64,000 bases of DNA from the NCBI GenBank assembly GCA_038496675.1, contig CM076650.1, positions 16,800,891 to 16,864,890 on the forward strand, read 5' to 3'. A model generated the notes under the pieces. The model was given only the letters and a program-made list of their open reading frames with translations. It ran no database searches and was not told the origin of the DNA. Shown here piece by piece: positions 1-14,113 of this stretch; position 1 is the stretch's first letter; each line of letters begins with the position of its first letter. The position numbers and the translations under genes are program-made. This DNA is from Rachycentron canadum. Lineage: Eukaryota > Chordata > Actinopteri > Carangiformes > Rachycentridae.

Positions 1-3000
1 ACACGGAGACACACTGACACTTTCAGACACACACTCACTCTTAATCTGTGTACGTCTGCTTAACTGACGGAGAGGAATTTTAAATGAAAAACTGAATGAC
101 ACATCCTGTAATGTCAACGTAAGTGTTGACATCAGGCCACCTCTACTTTGGATAAATTTACCCTCTTATTTACACATGGTAAATATATGGAAACAAAGCC
201 ACGTCACTGTTTGTGTTTGAGTTTCGGTGTCTGGAGACAGTGGCACAGAAAAAACTCTTCAAAAAAATTCAAGCCTCTTTGCAACAAATGTGCACTTTTA
301 AGTCGGCACGTTTCAAGTTCAATAGCTGACAAGAGTTGTGGGAAAAACAGGTACCTTTATATGTGCAACTATACACTTTATCTATACGCACACAACAATC
401 GCAGCAAAGAAGTAGAATTAGTATATAGTACATATATGCATATGTGGATGTGATGTACTTTTAAGATCACTAACCCTCCAAACAGGTCATTTATGACTCT
501 TTAGTTTTGAGAGAAGATATTATTGGTGAGTGTGAAGCTCTATGATTAGAACAGTCATTATTTTACATTCTGTACCTGGGATAATATTTCGTGGATTAAT
601 TTTTAATAAAATGAATTTGTTCCTCATTTGGTTAACCTCACACAGAGATTAAAGCCCTCCAGTTCTCCAGCTTGTCAGTGACTTTTGAAAGTTATCCAGA
701 AGGTTTTACTCCTTGTAACTGTGCAGCTATAGCTTAATGCTCATCTACTGCAGTGCTTACACTCCACTCACTGATAAAGGTTGTGACATGAATCAGGCTG
801 TCTGCCACCACGCCCAGTAATCTCCTATGATTATTTATAGCCTCTGCAATGCTAGACCTCCAGGGAGGATGGAGAGGTTTAAACCATTGTATAACAGTGG
901 GTATGCTGTCTTTGTAGAGGGGTGTTAAGTTCTATCTGTATATGTTTATATATACTTTTATGTTGAGATTTTTTTAGTCTACTTCTATTCTGGCTCGGTT
1001 TCAAAATTTAGCTTCTACACATTCAGCCTACAAATAACTAAAAAAGTGACTTAGTTAGAGGATCACCAGAATAAAATTCTTGTCTTGTCACCACCAGCAC
1101 TGGTGTTTGTACAGTACATTGGTTCAACCTCTTCCACAGAGCAGTTAAATGTTGGTTTATGCTGTTGTCTGGCTCACTGTTCTCATGGGTGGGGATGCCT
1201 CATCTCTCAGGGTAGTAAGGGTTATACACCCTGGACAAACTCTGACTGCATACATAAAGGGAGACCACGCATACACACCCTTCTAGACTCTGAGGAATCC
1301 TCCTGCTGTACACTCTGGAGAAGGACAGTAGAGAGAGATGAACTAACATCAAGGCCTACAGCCTGCAAACATGGAGAGAGCATGGTCTATAGGGAAAGTC
1401 ATGAAGACGGAGATTTGATGAGAATTGACATCTGAACGTATAATACTGTAACATTACAGATTCATGTGAGAGGTCTTGTCCATGTATAAAGCTCCCTATT
1501 ATCTATTTCCTATTTTAAACACTAGGATTATAAGATTTGCAGTCATTAAGTCCAAACCCATAGGCTATGCTTTCACACCTGTGAGTTATTCTGCGTCTGG
1601 CCTCAGCTGACAGAAATGAATTGTTTTGCAGGCATTCTGGAGGCGTAGGAATAATGAAATCCCTAAATGCTGCCAATAAAACACTATTTTTCTCTGAAAT
1701 GGTGTCACTGTGTTTTCTAGTTATTGGCCAGTTCTGTCATTGGGTATAATTTATATCCCAGAGCTATACCAGGAACTGCAGGGAGATTATTAGAGATCAA
1801 TGAATTCGGCTCCATCTTGAGGTGTAACTCAGCTGGAAAAGATCTACGAGGTATCGAGCACTGGCAGTTGTGCCTGTGAGGAGAGAAGATGCAAATGTAT
1901 ATCAAGCTTCCCCTGTGTTATTCAAATTTACACTATTATATCAATCGTGGGGGGTTAGTTTCCATTAGGAGGCAGCTAGAGGTAATAAGTAATGCATGCA
2001 TATTTTTCACTGGCATACCATCCATCATTCAGGTACATTAAAATCAAGAGTCAAGTCGCAGCAGTTGCTCCACACATGCTGTTTGAAAGCCCAGCCACAT
2101 TTATGGGGCCTCTTTGCTGGTTCCGTAGTTCCTGATAGTCCTGCTGTGCTTTGCTTATTAGGCTAGATCTTTATTTTTATATAATACTTGTGGCAGTTAA
2201 ATGTGAAAACACAGTATTTTTCCTCGAAAGACATCTCACGCACAAGCATATACCGTATCCTTGAGTTATAGTTGGCATTCAGTTCCTGGTTTTCTATGGC
2301 TGTCTATGTGATGTGTGAATTTCTTCTGTTATTTCCAGAGCAGAGAGAGGCTGTAGCTCTTACAGTACTACCACATTTTCTTTAGTGAATCCTGCAGATT
2401 TTGCTCCACGACAGATCTATTAGCACATCCAGCCTTTCTTGTGTGGTTGTTCTAAAAGAGTTGGTCCCCCTAATTTCAACCTCTTCCTGTCAAATGTAAT
2501 TGGGGAGCTGCAAGAGTTGATGAGGTGCCTTTAGTCTGTCTGCCCCTGAGTTCTTGTTGTCTGACCTCCCAATTGCAGGTTGTGTGTGCAATTTCAGCCC
2601 CGAGGCACTGTCTAGAGGATGAAATGTGTTGTTAGTGTTTTGTGCTTTTGAGACCGTTTTATTGTCTCTTGCGAATCCATAAAACTGCAGAGAGCATCAC
2701 ATTCAATTCTCTGTCTTTCATTCTGCACCCTCATTATCTCACTCTCATTTTTGTGTCTTTCTTATTCTCCCTCATATTAAACCATATGATTTATCCATAA
2801 GTAGGGTGGTGTTTGCCTGTTCTTACAGTACAATGGCCTTGAGCCTCTGATTAACTTAGTGATACTTGAAAACTGGCTGCCACTGAAAATGTTCCTGAGC
2901 TGTAAATGCACAAAGCAGACGAAGGCTGACTAATGAGATGGGCAGATAAATGAGAAGGCCTCAGCTGACGTCCCGTTGCTTATCTCTCTCCCACCCCAGC

Positions 3001-6000
3001 ACTTTATCAATAGCAGCTCAGTGCCAAAAGTGAGCACGATGCCTGAGGAATGTGATTCCAAATTAAATGACTGGTAGTAGCAAAATAAAAAAGGGCAATA
3101 ATGTCAATGTCATAATTGACCATAAATGTCAATTTCTGCATAATAGCCATTCACTCTACCATAAACTCTTGGTTGAGGGAATGCAACATAATATAATAAT
3201 ACAGGAAAATGGTATAAATAATGTATATGTGTTGAAATTTTAGTGCACGCGTGAGAATTCAGTTGAACGATTAGAAGCTTCTAACCAAATAAACATAATA
3301 CACACAACACAATAAAATTAAATCACAATCAATACCCTCTGACAATGACCCAGGTCAGAATCGAACACCATTAAAATTGTCTCTTTGCCCTCTGCTACGA
3401 CAGTTAAAATGTTAGCTGCAGGGTGCTTTTATACCAGTCAATGTGGTATTGATGTCCTGGTTTTGACCTTTATGGTAAAATTCTTGAACGGTGTAGAAAA
3501 TACATTTTATAATGTCATTTTCAAACTCTCTTTTTTTGCCACCCTCTGGGTCATTGTGTTAAGGTGTATAGAAGACTTCAAATGTCAGTGAGTGGTGGTG
3601 AATTATTGATATAGATAAAAACTGATCCTTCTACCATCAATACAAGAGAGATGTTCACATTTGTCAATAGATGTCTGCAATAATAAAAATACAAAAAGCA
3701 CAATAACTGTGTCTTCGCATATATGCTTTGAGGGCTGTCTTTGTCCCTTCAAAATGTCAAGTTGACCTCCTATTAGCTGCATTTTGAGGTAGTCGACCAT
3801 AATTGTGCTAAGCAAATGACACTGAGCTCTTATTTAATTTTTAACATAATGTTTGAAATGGACAAGTAACTTGAAGTAAGAATTCATAGCCGTTGTTCAA
3901 TATTATCTATTGGTGACAATATGGCAGCTCATGTCCTTGTGGAGAATGCCCTTCCCAGATTTTCTTGGTGTTATGGATGTAATAATATGAGAGTTACACC
4001 AACGATACTGACGATATTCACTCCCACAGAATAATGTGCACCGATCCAGATGCCTCTCCTTTAGCTGCTTGGACAACTTTGAGGTGTTTGAAATGCTCTG
4101 TGGCACCATTTGCATGCTGGCTATCTCTGCTGGTCTGCGCCAAATGCAAAATATCTCCCTACAACAGTCTTGCCGTATTTGTTTTCCACAAATTGTGGTG
4201 GACCTGTTGCTACACCCGCACTTGCTGCTGCTATCCCATGTGATGTTGTTATTGTTGTTATTTTGTACTGCTACCGCTCACAGGGTCATTATAGGTACTG
4301 TAAAAAAACATTGAAATGGTACCAAATTATGGGATCTTTTGATATCTGCTTGGTTTTAACGAAACCCTTAAGTACATGAGTAGATATAAAAATCCTCACT
4401 CATTGATGTTATGCATTCATATACCAGTGGCTAAAATGAATCTGAGTATTTGAAGTGGCTGGTCTACCCAAAGCATTAGGCTGCTAAGTTATTGTGCCGC
4501 TATCTGTCCCTTTTATTCCCCAAACAGTTTTTCTGTAAAAACTACAGTAGAAATGGCGTTTGTTCAATAAATACATTGTTTAACAGCAAATGGAAATGTC
4601 AGCACTTGCCTCCCTGGGGTGTGTTTTCCTCATCCTGCATAGAGTTTACAAGCTGTGCTTTGGATTAGCCCTGCTTTTTCAAAATCCCATTAAGACTCTA
4701 CCCTCTCAGTTACTTAAAATCTCAGCCAATGTAAGCTTGCTTGTAAGTTTGCCGGTTAGAGACTAAATACAGTATTGGCTTCTTGTCCGTTGGCAAATAA
4801 CTTTTGAATTAGTTATTTATGGAAACCAGCAACCCCTGGATTAACATGTGGTGCAACAAAGTTAACAGTTTTCAAATTATGCAAAACGTCATCTGTATGT
4901 TTTTTTAATTGGCTGCAAATGTTTGAATGCATGAATTGTAGATGCAAATATTGTACAGAGCAACAACATCTGTGACAATAAACTTAGACATCCATGGTAA
5001 AATATACTAAAAGGGTTGATTCTTATAGTCACAGTGCGATTGAAAGTAAATTATTGAGCAATCTAAATCCAATTCAGTTACTTTGGACTGAACAAAAACA
5101 TCTTTGTGTAGTAAATGCAAGACCCTGTGTGTATGCTGTGGAAAAGCAAATAAAAGCCAGCTGTGTCTCCCCTTGTGCCTGCCTGGAGATTGAAACAGGA
5201 AGCTGGGTTCAGCCCTCTTAGCCTACTGGAAGGAAGGTTACAAGACTAGTCTGAGATCCTCCCCTGGAGAAACATCTTCTGTCCAAAAAGGCATTGTTTC
5301 ATCTGCTAGAGTCCTTGAGTTAGGTGGAGGAAATTAGAGTCAAGTTAAACACCTCAATGCTCCTCGGGAAGGAACCAGACCAAAGCTGCAGCAGAGAAAT
5401 AGACCAAGTAAGCTATTATAGAGGCATTAAACTAAATACTATGAGGTATTATATTAATTTGCTAACGATTTCCAGAAACAAATCAAATTTGATGTTTTTT
5501 TGTTTGTTTGTTTGTTTTTTTAACTTATGAGGTTGTTTTTAAGTCTGCTGGGTTGGTGTGTCACTAAACTGTAATTTAGATAGTTAATATGGCTTCCACG
5601 TGTAGGCCAAAAGTAGCTCTGTCATGCCAAAGTTAATCTGGGATAATATAAGCATTAATGGTTGGTGCTGCTCTGGTCCAGGACATCCAAAGCAATGCTT
5701 GTAATACAGGACACGGAGGAAGCCCGACACAACAATGCAAGTTAGCTCGGACAACTGCTTTTTCTTGTTTTGCTCAAATCTAGTCAGGATCTAGTCCATT
5801 TCTTGTCATGCAGCTGTTCAGCTGGTTTCTGCCACCCCAGGCTCTTATGAGCAGCTCATTTCCAACACAAAAGTATAGATATATACAGGAACACAAAGGC
5901 AGTTCCTCCAGGACCGATGAGCAAATACAAAGAAGCAGTTTGTTCAAGTGAGTAAAAATACCAGTGTCAATGATACATCTACTGGCAAAGTTTCTCCACT

Positions 6001-7668
6001 TCACCATTGTCTGTCTGTGTCAAAGCCATGCAGGCCCATCTCCCTCCAACCTGACAGCCTGTCATGACAGGTGAGCTGTTGTGACAGCTTGAGAATGCAG
6101 TGCTGTTATGCAGCCGTCCCTGAAATGTTGAATATGCAGTAGCTTCCCACCAGCACAGCCTCTCTTGCCAGAAACCCAACACCCTGATCTCAACTTATCA
6201 ATGTTTCAGAAACACAATGTTTTAACTGGAAATACAAAATAAAAAGTCTTCTGATTGAGTAAATGAAGCACATACAGTACAAATGATTTTCCACATAGAT
6301 TTACAAAAAGCTGTTACTTTGAAACAACCTGCTATAAAATTTTCACTCACGTTATTTTATTTAGAAAAAAGATGCTGCTTTTTTGGTCTCAGTGAATCAT
6401 TAATTAATATCATTGGTGTTCCAGCCAGTCTCTTTTGGAGCCCAGAACTGTTTTCAATCTTTTCTATTTTTGCTCCACATGACTGAGTTGTGGCGTTACA
6501 CAATGTCCTCGGAGATGTTCCTTGTACACACTGTCCATAGGCACAGCAGCTGAAGTGGTTGAGGAGACACAGTGCGAGAGCAGGCACTAAGCCAGGTCAG
6601 GTTAATCCACAGATGTGCTTGAATGGAAGTGTTGAGTTGTTGAAGAGGAGAACTGCCTCGTCCAGCCATGATCTTCCACACAGAAATGTCTCTCTGGCTC
6701 ACAGAGCTGTCCTCTTAGGAGATAAAAATGTTCACACCCAGTGGGCCTGTGTCCCTTTCAAGTGCTGTCTCAAACTTGTTCACACTACAAAGCATATCAG
6801 TGTTGACTACTTTGCAGCAGTTTCACACTTTGCTCCTGCTGGTTGTGAAGGTCCACAAGGGTTTATAATCTGCTTTAATGGGACCTTGACATCCTCTTGT
6901 TAGATGGAAATGCATGCATTGTTTTGTTTTAAATGTTATGACCATGTGGTGTATTGACTGCTTAGAGGAAAAGAATCCATCTGTCCATTGTAGTATTGAT
7001 CATACATAGTCTCAGTCTCCTGGGTACTTGACTTGAGTAGTGAAATAATTGAAGTCTCAAGGCTCATCCTTATCCATATCTATATGCTTAGAGCTGTTTG
7101 ACCAGTCTTTCTCTTTAGCTACAAATGTAACCCATGAAGAAGCATCACACACAAACACAATACTGAGGAGATATCGGTGACATTCGCACGCCTGGATTAC
7201 CTCATGCCATTATTTAAGGACACGTGACCTAGAAGGCCACAATCCTGAGTGTTCATGTTATTCCATCAGTGATGTGCTCGTGTGGGTGTGAAGCCTATAT
7301 TGTAGTCCATTGTAGTGTTCAATTCAGCCCCCCAGCTCATTTGAGCTCCAGTCCAGTTCAAATCCTTTTGATCACAGTTTGCCTTAAAGTTGTGATTGTG
7401 TCTCAGTGGAAATGAAACTACCTTTGCTGTATATTGATTTCTATATACATATGCATTCGGAAGTTGAGTTGTGCATATTTGCCGAGTGGTTGTTCTCCAA
7501 GATCTTCATTATCTGTTGGTTTGATACTTGGAGAAGCCATTAGTGGTTGTTGAGTCATTTATTTTAAAGCCTCAAGCAGGTCTTCAAAACAAGTCAGCCA
7601 TGTGTGAAAAGGCTGTCTTTATCTCAAAGGAGTCAGTCAGGTGTTTATTAAGGGCCATTTATCCCAGG

Positions 7669-7671
<3 letters not shown>

Positions 7672-7718
<47 letters not shown>
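7672..7718. repeat. (AC)n microsatellite
   Basis: This is an uninterrupted AC dinucleotide run of 47 nt. It is the source of a His-Thr repeat in an otherwise meaningless open frame. Confidence 0.98.
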
Positions 7719-7720
<2 letters not shown>

Positions 7721-8278
7721 CACCCAAAGGAGCCCAAAGGAGCCATGAGCCATTTAACATGCAAAATCAGTTTCAATAGATGAATGAACGTCCCACACCA
7801 AGTGTGTTCAGTGAGGATCACTTAGTTCGAAACAACAGGATGGGTAATTAATAAAAGACCTGGTCAGTAACTGCCTGTCATGTTCTCTTCCGGTCAGGAT
7901 TAAATAATCAATAATAAACCATTACATCATACATAAATATAATTTGTTTTTATTGCATTGATCTGCTCTGTCTTCATCACAACATATGACTTAATAGTTT
8001 CAGGCCCTATTGGAAATATATAAGGCACTTAAATTAATTTCTCATCCACTCTTGTAACAACAAAAAGGTTTACAATTACAGAAGAAGAAACAGTAAAAAA
8101 GGGCTTCTCTAATACATAGTACTACATATTACTCTATCTGGATCAGTTTGTTTGCAAGAGCTAACATTGCAAAGGAAGTGGAACTGATTGCAGGCAACGG
8201 AGGCATATTTCAGTTGGTGCACTCACACCTCCAACATGTCACAAAAGGTATGCAACGCCTTTACTGTACTATTCCTGG

Positions 8279-8340
8279 CATATGGGAAACCGCGACCACA
8301 GCCCACGACGTGGGTAATGGTGGTAGTGGTTTCCCATATG
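8279..8340. repeat. Inverted repeat / hairpin, 13-bp perfect outer stem
   Basis: Arms catatgggaaacc (8279-8291) and ggtttcccatatg (8328-8340) are perfect complements. Inside them, gcgaccac pairs largely with gtggtag and ccca pairs with tggg around a 5-nt loop, giving about 25 pairs over 62 nt. Confidence 0.85.
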
Positions 8341-10070
8341 ATGCTAATGATGCACTTGGCACAGCTACACTGTAGAAATTTCTCCATCTAGAACCTGAAA
8401 ACATCCTTCTACAGTGACAGTTTTACCTTTATCACACAGGTAGCGCTGCACCTGCTTTAGACGTTGTAAATTATTCCATTTTTGATCGATACATTTAAAT
8501 TTTTTTTTTTCTATTTTAAAATAGATTAATGATTAACATCCCTAGTTTAACTGTGTGGTCCAGTTTCAAAGCCCCATGACTACCAGTCTGAAAGGTGCTA
8601 CACATTTACTTTTTATTGATTTACTTTGTTCACTACTATGACAGTCCCCTACAGCCCTGTCTGCCCTACCTGTCATACTGACGTCTGCCATATGCCTCAT
8701 ACTAATTGTTATACCTTCAAGGATTCCCCTTGAGTGGCCATTGTGTAATTTGTATAGACAGCAAGCCTCATCCTTCCATTACATGCCATGCCTCTTGACC
8801 GCTCTCCCACACAAGTGCCCATTATGTGTGCAGTGTGCACGGGTCTACTTCTCACTATCTGCCAATTACTAGCAAAGAAAACACCTATACATTATCTTTT
8901 ATAGACATCGCTTATACAATCAGCGGTCCATGTTTCTTGACTTGAGCATTGATTAAACCTTTTAAATCCCTGTAATATTTACTGTTCTCAGGAGCTTTTG
9001 ATAACAGATGGAACCTAAGTCTTATTTTGAATACAGAACCTGTCACAATTTATCTCTTAAGAGCGGACAGACATTTATTCAGGATGAAGAGATTTAAATA
9101 TGATGAGCTTGATTTTAATTGGACCTTGTTTATACATGCTCAAAAAGAGTGAGGTTATTAATGCATGGGGAGGAAGATAGAAATATTTAATAAGTATTTA
9201 TGGATTAAAACTAAGACAGTGTCCAAGACTTAGCAGAATCTGGAATGACTTGAGGTATTTGGTATGGATGGAGGTATTTGAACTCCGTTTCATTGCATAT
9301 TCAATGTTCAATAACACGATTAGTAAATGCAGCTTGAGCCCCATTTCGGTGACTATCTGAATATTTTTGGACATAAAATTCTCCCAGGGTATTGGCAATT
9401 TGTTTGAATAGATTGTTTGCATTTTCACTTCCTTGTTTTCAGGATCATTAGTTTTCAGATAGAGATTGTAAACTACCTGAGCATCTATGGCTTATGCTAA
9501 TAAAGACAATCATTACTCAATAAATGGCCTGGTTCTGTGTTTATTTTGTTGTGTGTCTGCAGAAAGTTGCCCTTTTGAGTTTGTGTGATTGCAGCAGCTT
9601 CCAGTGTGTTGTTTGCTATATCTTTAGAATTGAGAAGTTCATGTCTTGTTTACAATAGTGATTATGTCAAACACAACCTTTATTCAGTAATAAATAGTTG
9701 AGAAATACATTAATCTTCATATTACCATTTCCAGTCATATAGTCAATGATCTACACTGTCAGAAAATACTGATTGAAACTCCAATTACGGAGCATAAAAC
9801 ACAACTTTTATTTATATGTAACCTGGGAGACTGTTGTCTCTCTACTGTTGTTTTCTTTACTTTTTTCTTTACTTATCCCATTTAGAGTGGCTCCATTCAG
9901 TTTCATGCCCTTGGCAATAATTCTTGCAGTAAGATAAGTACCATAATTTCTTACGATAGCCTATTCATGGCTTGTTTCCTAGGAAACAACCCTTTCTTTA
10001 GCCCAGTATGCCCATGCCTCCCTTAACATTTAGTATTTCAAGGTGGGCACTTGAGTGAAATCCAAAATCC

Positions 10071-10132
10071 TCTTCTCTTCTCTTCTCTTCTCTTCTCTTC
10101 TCTTCTCTTCTCTTCTCTTCTCTTCTCTTCTC
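10071..10132. repeat. (TCTTC)n pentanucleotide microsatellite
   Basis: About twelve perfect TCTTC units form a strand-asymmetric polypyrimidine tract. Confidence 0.98.
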
Positions 10133-11054
10133 AGCGTGGATGTGTGCCTGCAAACATATTAAACTTAATATGTGTATACACAAGTCTAATGAATACACGA
10201 GTAGTGAGTAATGTAAAGACTTGTGCTAAAACTTCACCCTCTCACCAAAACAAGGTCCAAACTCAGAGAAATCACAGCTGATTGACATTACAGCAACCCC
10301 TAATGACTGTTTATGGCCAGGACATTGGGCTTAATCTGTGAGTGTGAAGTGTAAATATCACTGGGGCAGGTTTCATGGCACCCAGGTTTACATTACAAGT
10401 GGTGATGTTTACAGTAACTTTAACACAACACATGACAGGCAAACAAGTGAACTGGGTTCAGTGGCAGATGCTTTTGAAGCTCCCGGTAATGCCTCAGGCC
10501 ACCAGCAAGAACAAACAGTGGTGTTTAAGGTTGAGATCTATTGTCTCATTTAGGAATCAACAACCACCTCCATGCAAATACCTGATAAATACATGGTTTT
10601 CCTATGAAGAACTTAATTTATAACAAAGTTTCTTGTAACAATTTGTTTCTCAGCAGTTGTTTTTTTCCTAATTGTGCGGCTGCTGAAATATTTGGAGTAT
10701 GACAGGATTGTAATTACGAAGAAAAGTTGAAGAGAACCTGTCTGTATAATTTAGCTGCATAACCTGATGTGTAAGTTGCTATTATATAACCAGTCAGTAC
10801 CTAATTACAAACCAAGCTGACATTTCAGTAAGACCTCCATTTTTTAAAAGTAAAAACCATACTTTCACTTTAAAAAAAGCATGTGTTATACGCATATAGC
10901 AAAGGTTTCTACAAACCTATTAGGTTGAAGTGTATGACATGATATCTGATGTCTGAATGGATTCAATGTCTGACCATGACTTTGCTGAACTCTAGCATAG
11001 GCTGCACTGTTGTATTCAGAGTAAGAGATTGGGACAAAGTCTTCGATAGCCATA

Positions 11055-11081
11055 ATTTCATGATTTGCAAAATCATGAAAT
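11055..11081. repeat. Inverted repeat, 11-bp arms, 5-nt loop
   Basis: Arms atttcatgatt and aatcatgaaat are perfect complements around tgcaa. Confidence 0.9.
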
Positions 11082-12192
11082 CAAGCTTGCTTCGTTAGGT
11101 GAAATGTTGGTGTAGTCATCAATTATATGGCATGGAGTGTTGGACCGTTGTTAGTCCTCATGTCTGTGTCTGTGTGTCAGTTTAGGTGACACTCGTGCCT
11201 AAAGGGAGACAAATATGACTTAACGAAGCCAGTCATGAGTTTTGACCACAGAAAAGTGAGGTAGTGATGATATATTTGCCTGTATTTTGGTATGTATGTC
11301 CTGGCCTTCTTGATTTTGTGGTCACGACATGACATGGTGAACAATCTCACAATAACATAATAATAATAACACAACTCAAGCTAAATACACATCAAACATA
11401 AACAAATGCATAAATAAAACATAGATATAGTGACACCCTCTGCTGTCTTTATTCTTGAAAGTGAAAGACATTATATTGTATTTACTGAGGAGAAAAGTGC
11501 TGCCAAGTAGCTTTGGATCGAAAGCCCCTTAAGTCATTTAAGAGGTTTAGAGTTGTTCCACTTAATGAACTTATTTGCCAATGACAATGAAGAACTCAAG
11601 TGCAACATTTATTTGTTGTGTGGTGAGCCCTCCTAACTTAAAAGGTGGCGATGTTGGAGCCATGTCCAAGCAGGTATAAATCAAGTTGCCCAATAATGCC
11701 TTTATTCACTTTTCATTTTGCACCATGATGTTCCTTTAAATGATAAATGTGTCAGTGATGCACAGTGCTGTCAGCCGTAATATCCAGACTTTTAACTTAC
11801 AATGGCAGTAAATAAAGCCATTACGTGATAAGGCCGTGTGGATGGAGTTGATGAAGAGGCAGCCACCTTGGCGCCGTTGAACTTTAACATCACTTAATCA
11901 TCATCACTGTAAATGCCACTGAGGCCATCGCCGATGCAAGTTATAGTGATAATGGCAGTGCTAGTTTTAGAGTTGCTTGTTCAATTGTGTTACACTGGGT
12001 TCTAGCTTGACTATTACACTATTAGAGTAAAAGAATAAACCAATGATCACAAGTTTTCTGGTTTGCTTTTGCTCAAAACTAGAAATCTTGTTATGCTGTC
12101 TTTAACAGCCATGTTTATATATGGATTTCTAATTGTTGCATAAAATGTTGTGTCTATTGACACTTTCATTGAAGAATTTTAGATAATATTTT

Positions 12193-12223
12193 ATTTTATA
12201 CAATAATAGTTATTGTATAAAAT
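12193..12223. repeat. Inverted repeat, 14-bp arms, 3-nt loop
   Basis: Arms attttatacaataa (12193-12206) and ttattgtataaaat (12210-12223) are perfect complements around tag. The sequence is AT-rich. Confidence 0.95.
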
Positions 12224-14082
12224 CAATAGTGCAATTATGTTTTGTAGAGTATGTCTATTTATAGATAGTAATAAAATTCTGGGGATTATATCCTACAAAT
12301 ATTTCTGGCAGAATTATTTTTTTGTGATGAAACGGTTTGGATTAACCCTTGTATAAATTCTGTCTATAATTTCTGTAGTAATTTGCCAAATACTTAAATA
12401 CATGTATTAATACCTTGATAAACCTATGTCTCCTTTATTGCTTATTATACTCATGTGAATACTATCCCTTCCTGTGTGGGTGGTCGGTGCCATAATGGTA
12501 AACATCTACTGAGGGGTTCTGGTTTTTAATTCAGTTTTTAAAGCAGATGCTCACAGTATTGAGGTATTCTCCTCACTGTAACATGCACTTTGTTTAATAT
12601 GTTTTAGTCAAATAACTGGATCACATTGCTCTAAAATGACAAGACCTAAAAACATTTAAGCAAGTTATATCCAAGTATATCATTTTCTCTTCCTCAGATC
12701 TCACCCGTCTCCTTTTAATGACTTTTCTCATTAATCTTGTCATGGCTGTGGAGTTATTGTTTGATGACAGTGAGGAAACTAGAGATTTCAACTAGAGAAA
12801 AGAACCATAGGGAAGCGCCCCCCCCAGACAGACTTTTGTCAGTTGCCTGAAAGACCTCTTGATAGTTAGATCCTCTTCCTTCAAATCTCTTTGTTTTTCC
12901 GAGATACCTTGGAAATAAATCTAAACCATCCTCTCTTTCTCATTTCCTGCTTGTATTAAAACTTAAACTTCTGACCTGGAAAAAAAATGGGAAGAAACTC
13001 ATTTGCCAGAGTGGAATAGGATGAAGATTGAGCTTTGTTGTAAGATAATTGGATCTGTTTTGTTTAGTGTAGGAAAGCAATAAGTATTGATTTGAAAACC
13101 CTCATTAAGCTCTCTCTTGCTGTATAATTAATCCTGTCCAGAGTGTGAGGACATATGGTCAGATGCACGAACAAACCTATTGGCAACAGCTCAACTCAAC
13201 TTCTTCCCTTTCTCAAAATGATCGGATGGTCGAAATGGTACCCCTTACACCCCACATTTCCAAAATCTAATTTCTTGCAGAAACTAAGAAATTTTCTCCC
13301 TACTATTACATTATTGTGTGAGCCTGAATTGCTTCATATTAAATCATCAGACTCCAAACTCCATGTTTTAATCCATTAGCTCTTAATAGAACCATCTTTT
13401 AATAGAAACATACCTTCTGACCCTGAGGTCCTCAGTGTCGGCCTCATTATGATGCTTTACAAGCATTACATTCAGGATCTTTCCTATTGATTTGCTAAAA
13501 TAGGTTTGCTTGATTAGTTGACTCGCAGTTGTTGAGATATTGAGAAGAATATCCTCTCATAGTGAAGATAGCTTGGTGCCTCCTAATGTAGATGTTCCTC
13601 AAAGATGGCATCAGAGGTGATGAATGTGTTGAACCTCTAAGTGTTGCCCCAGAACAAGGCCACTGGGACAACTGATCGCAGGCAGCCAAGCTCTAATGAG
13701 AACAGCAGAACACAATGAGCTTTGACCTCCTTCAGCCTGGCTGCTTTGACCTCTTCCTTTATCTCACTCCATCGGTGTAGCTCACACTTACACCCTCATG
13801 CTATGTTCCTCACATTCTTGCACCAAGAAAAGCCAAATCCATACGTACAAAACTGGTTTGTTGTCCGAGCCAGATAACAATGGTTTTTGGATTGACTGCT
13901 TCATTCTGAGCAGCAGGTTTGCGTAAAGAGGCAGGAATTAGAGAAATAAAACAGATAAAGTTCATCAAGCATCAATGAAGTGCCAAAAATGGAACAGACT
14001 GCATAAGCTGTCTAGCACATATGTCTTGTATTTTCTCTGGGGTATAAATCAGAGCACTGAATGACTGCTTCAACACAGCCCT

Positions 14083-14113
14083 GCTTTCTACTAGCTTGCT
14101 GCTAGTAGAAAGC
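14083..14113. repeat. Inverted repeat, 13-bp arms, 5-nt loop
   Basis: Arms gctttctactagc (14083-14095) and gctagtagaaagc (14101-14113) are perfect complements. The following sequence (agctagttagttaactagct) is itself nearly palindromic. Confidence 0.95.

Noticed and set aside
3340..3375. Possible tRNA/SINE B-box (reverse of cagaatcgaacacc)
   Set aside because: There is no matching A-box or cloverleaf at the right distance, so no tRNA or SINE is called.
6058..6071. 14-bp palindrome cctgtcatgacagg
   Set aside because: It is perfect but short and isolated; a window of this size can contain a few by chance.
8510..8525. 16-bp palindrome tctattttaaaataga
   Set aside because: It is AT-only around a T run and easily arises by chance in this composition.
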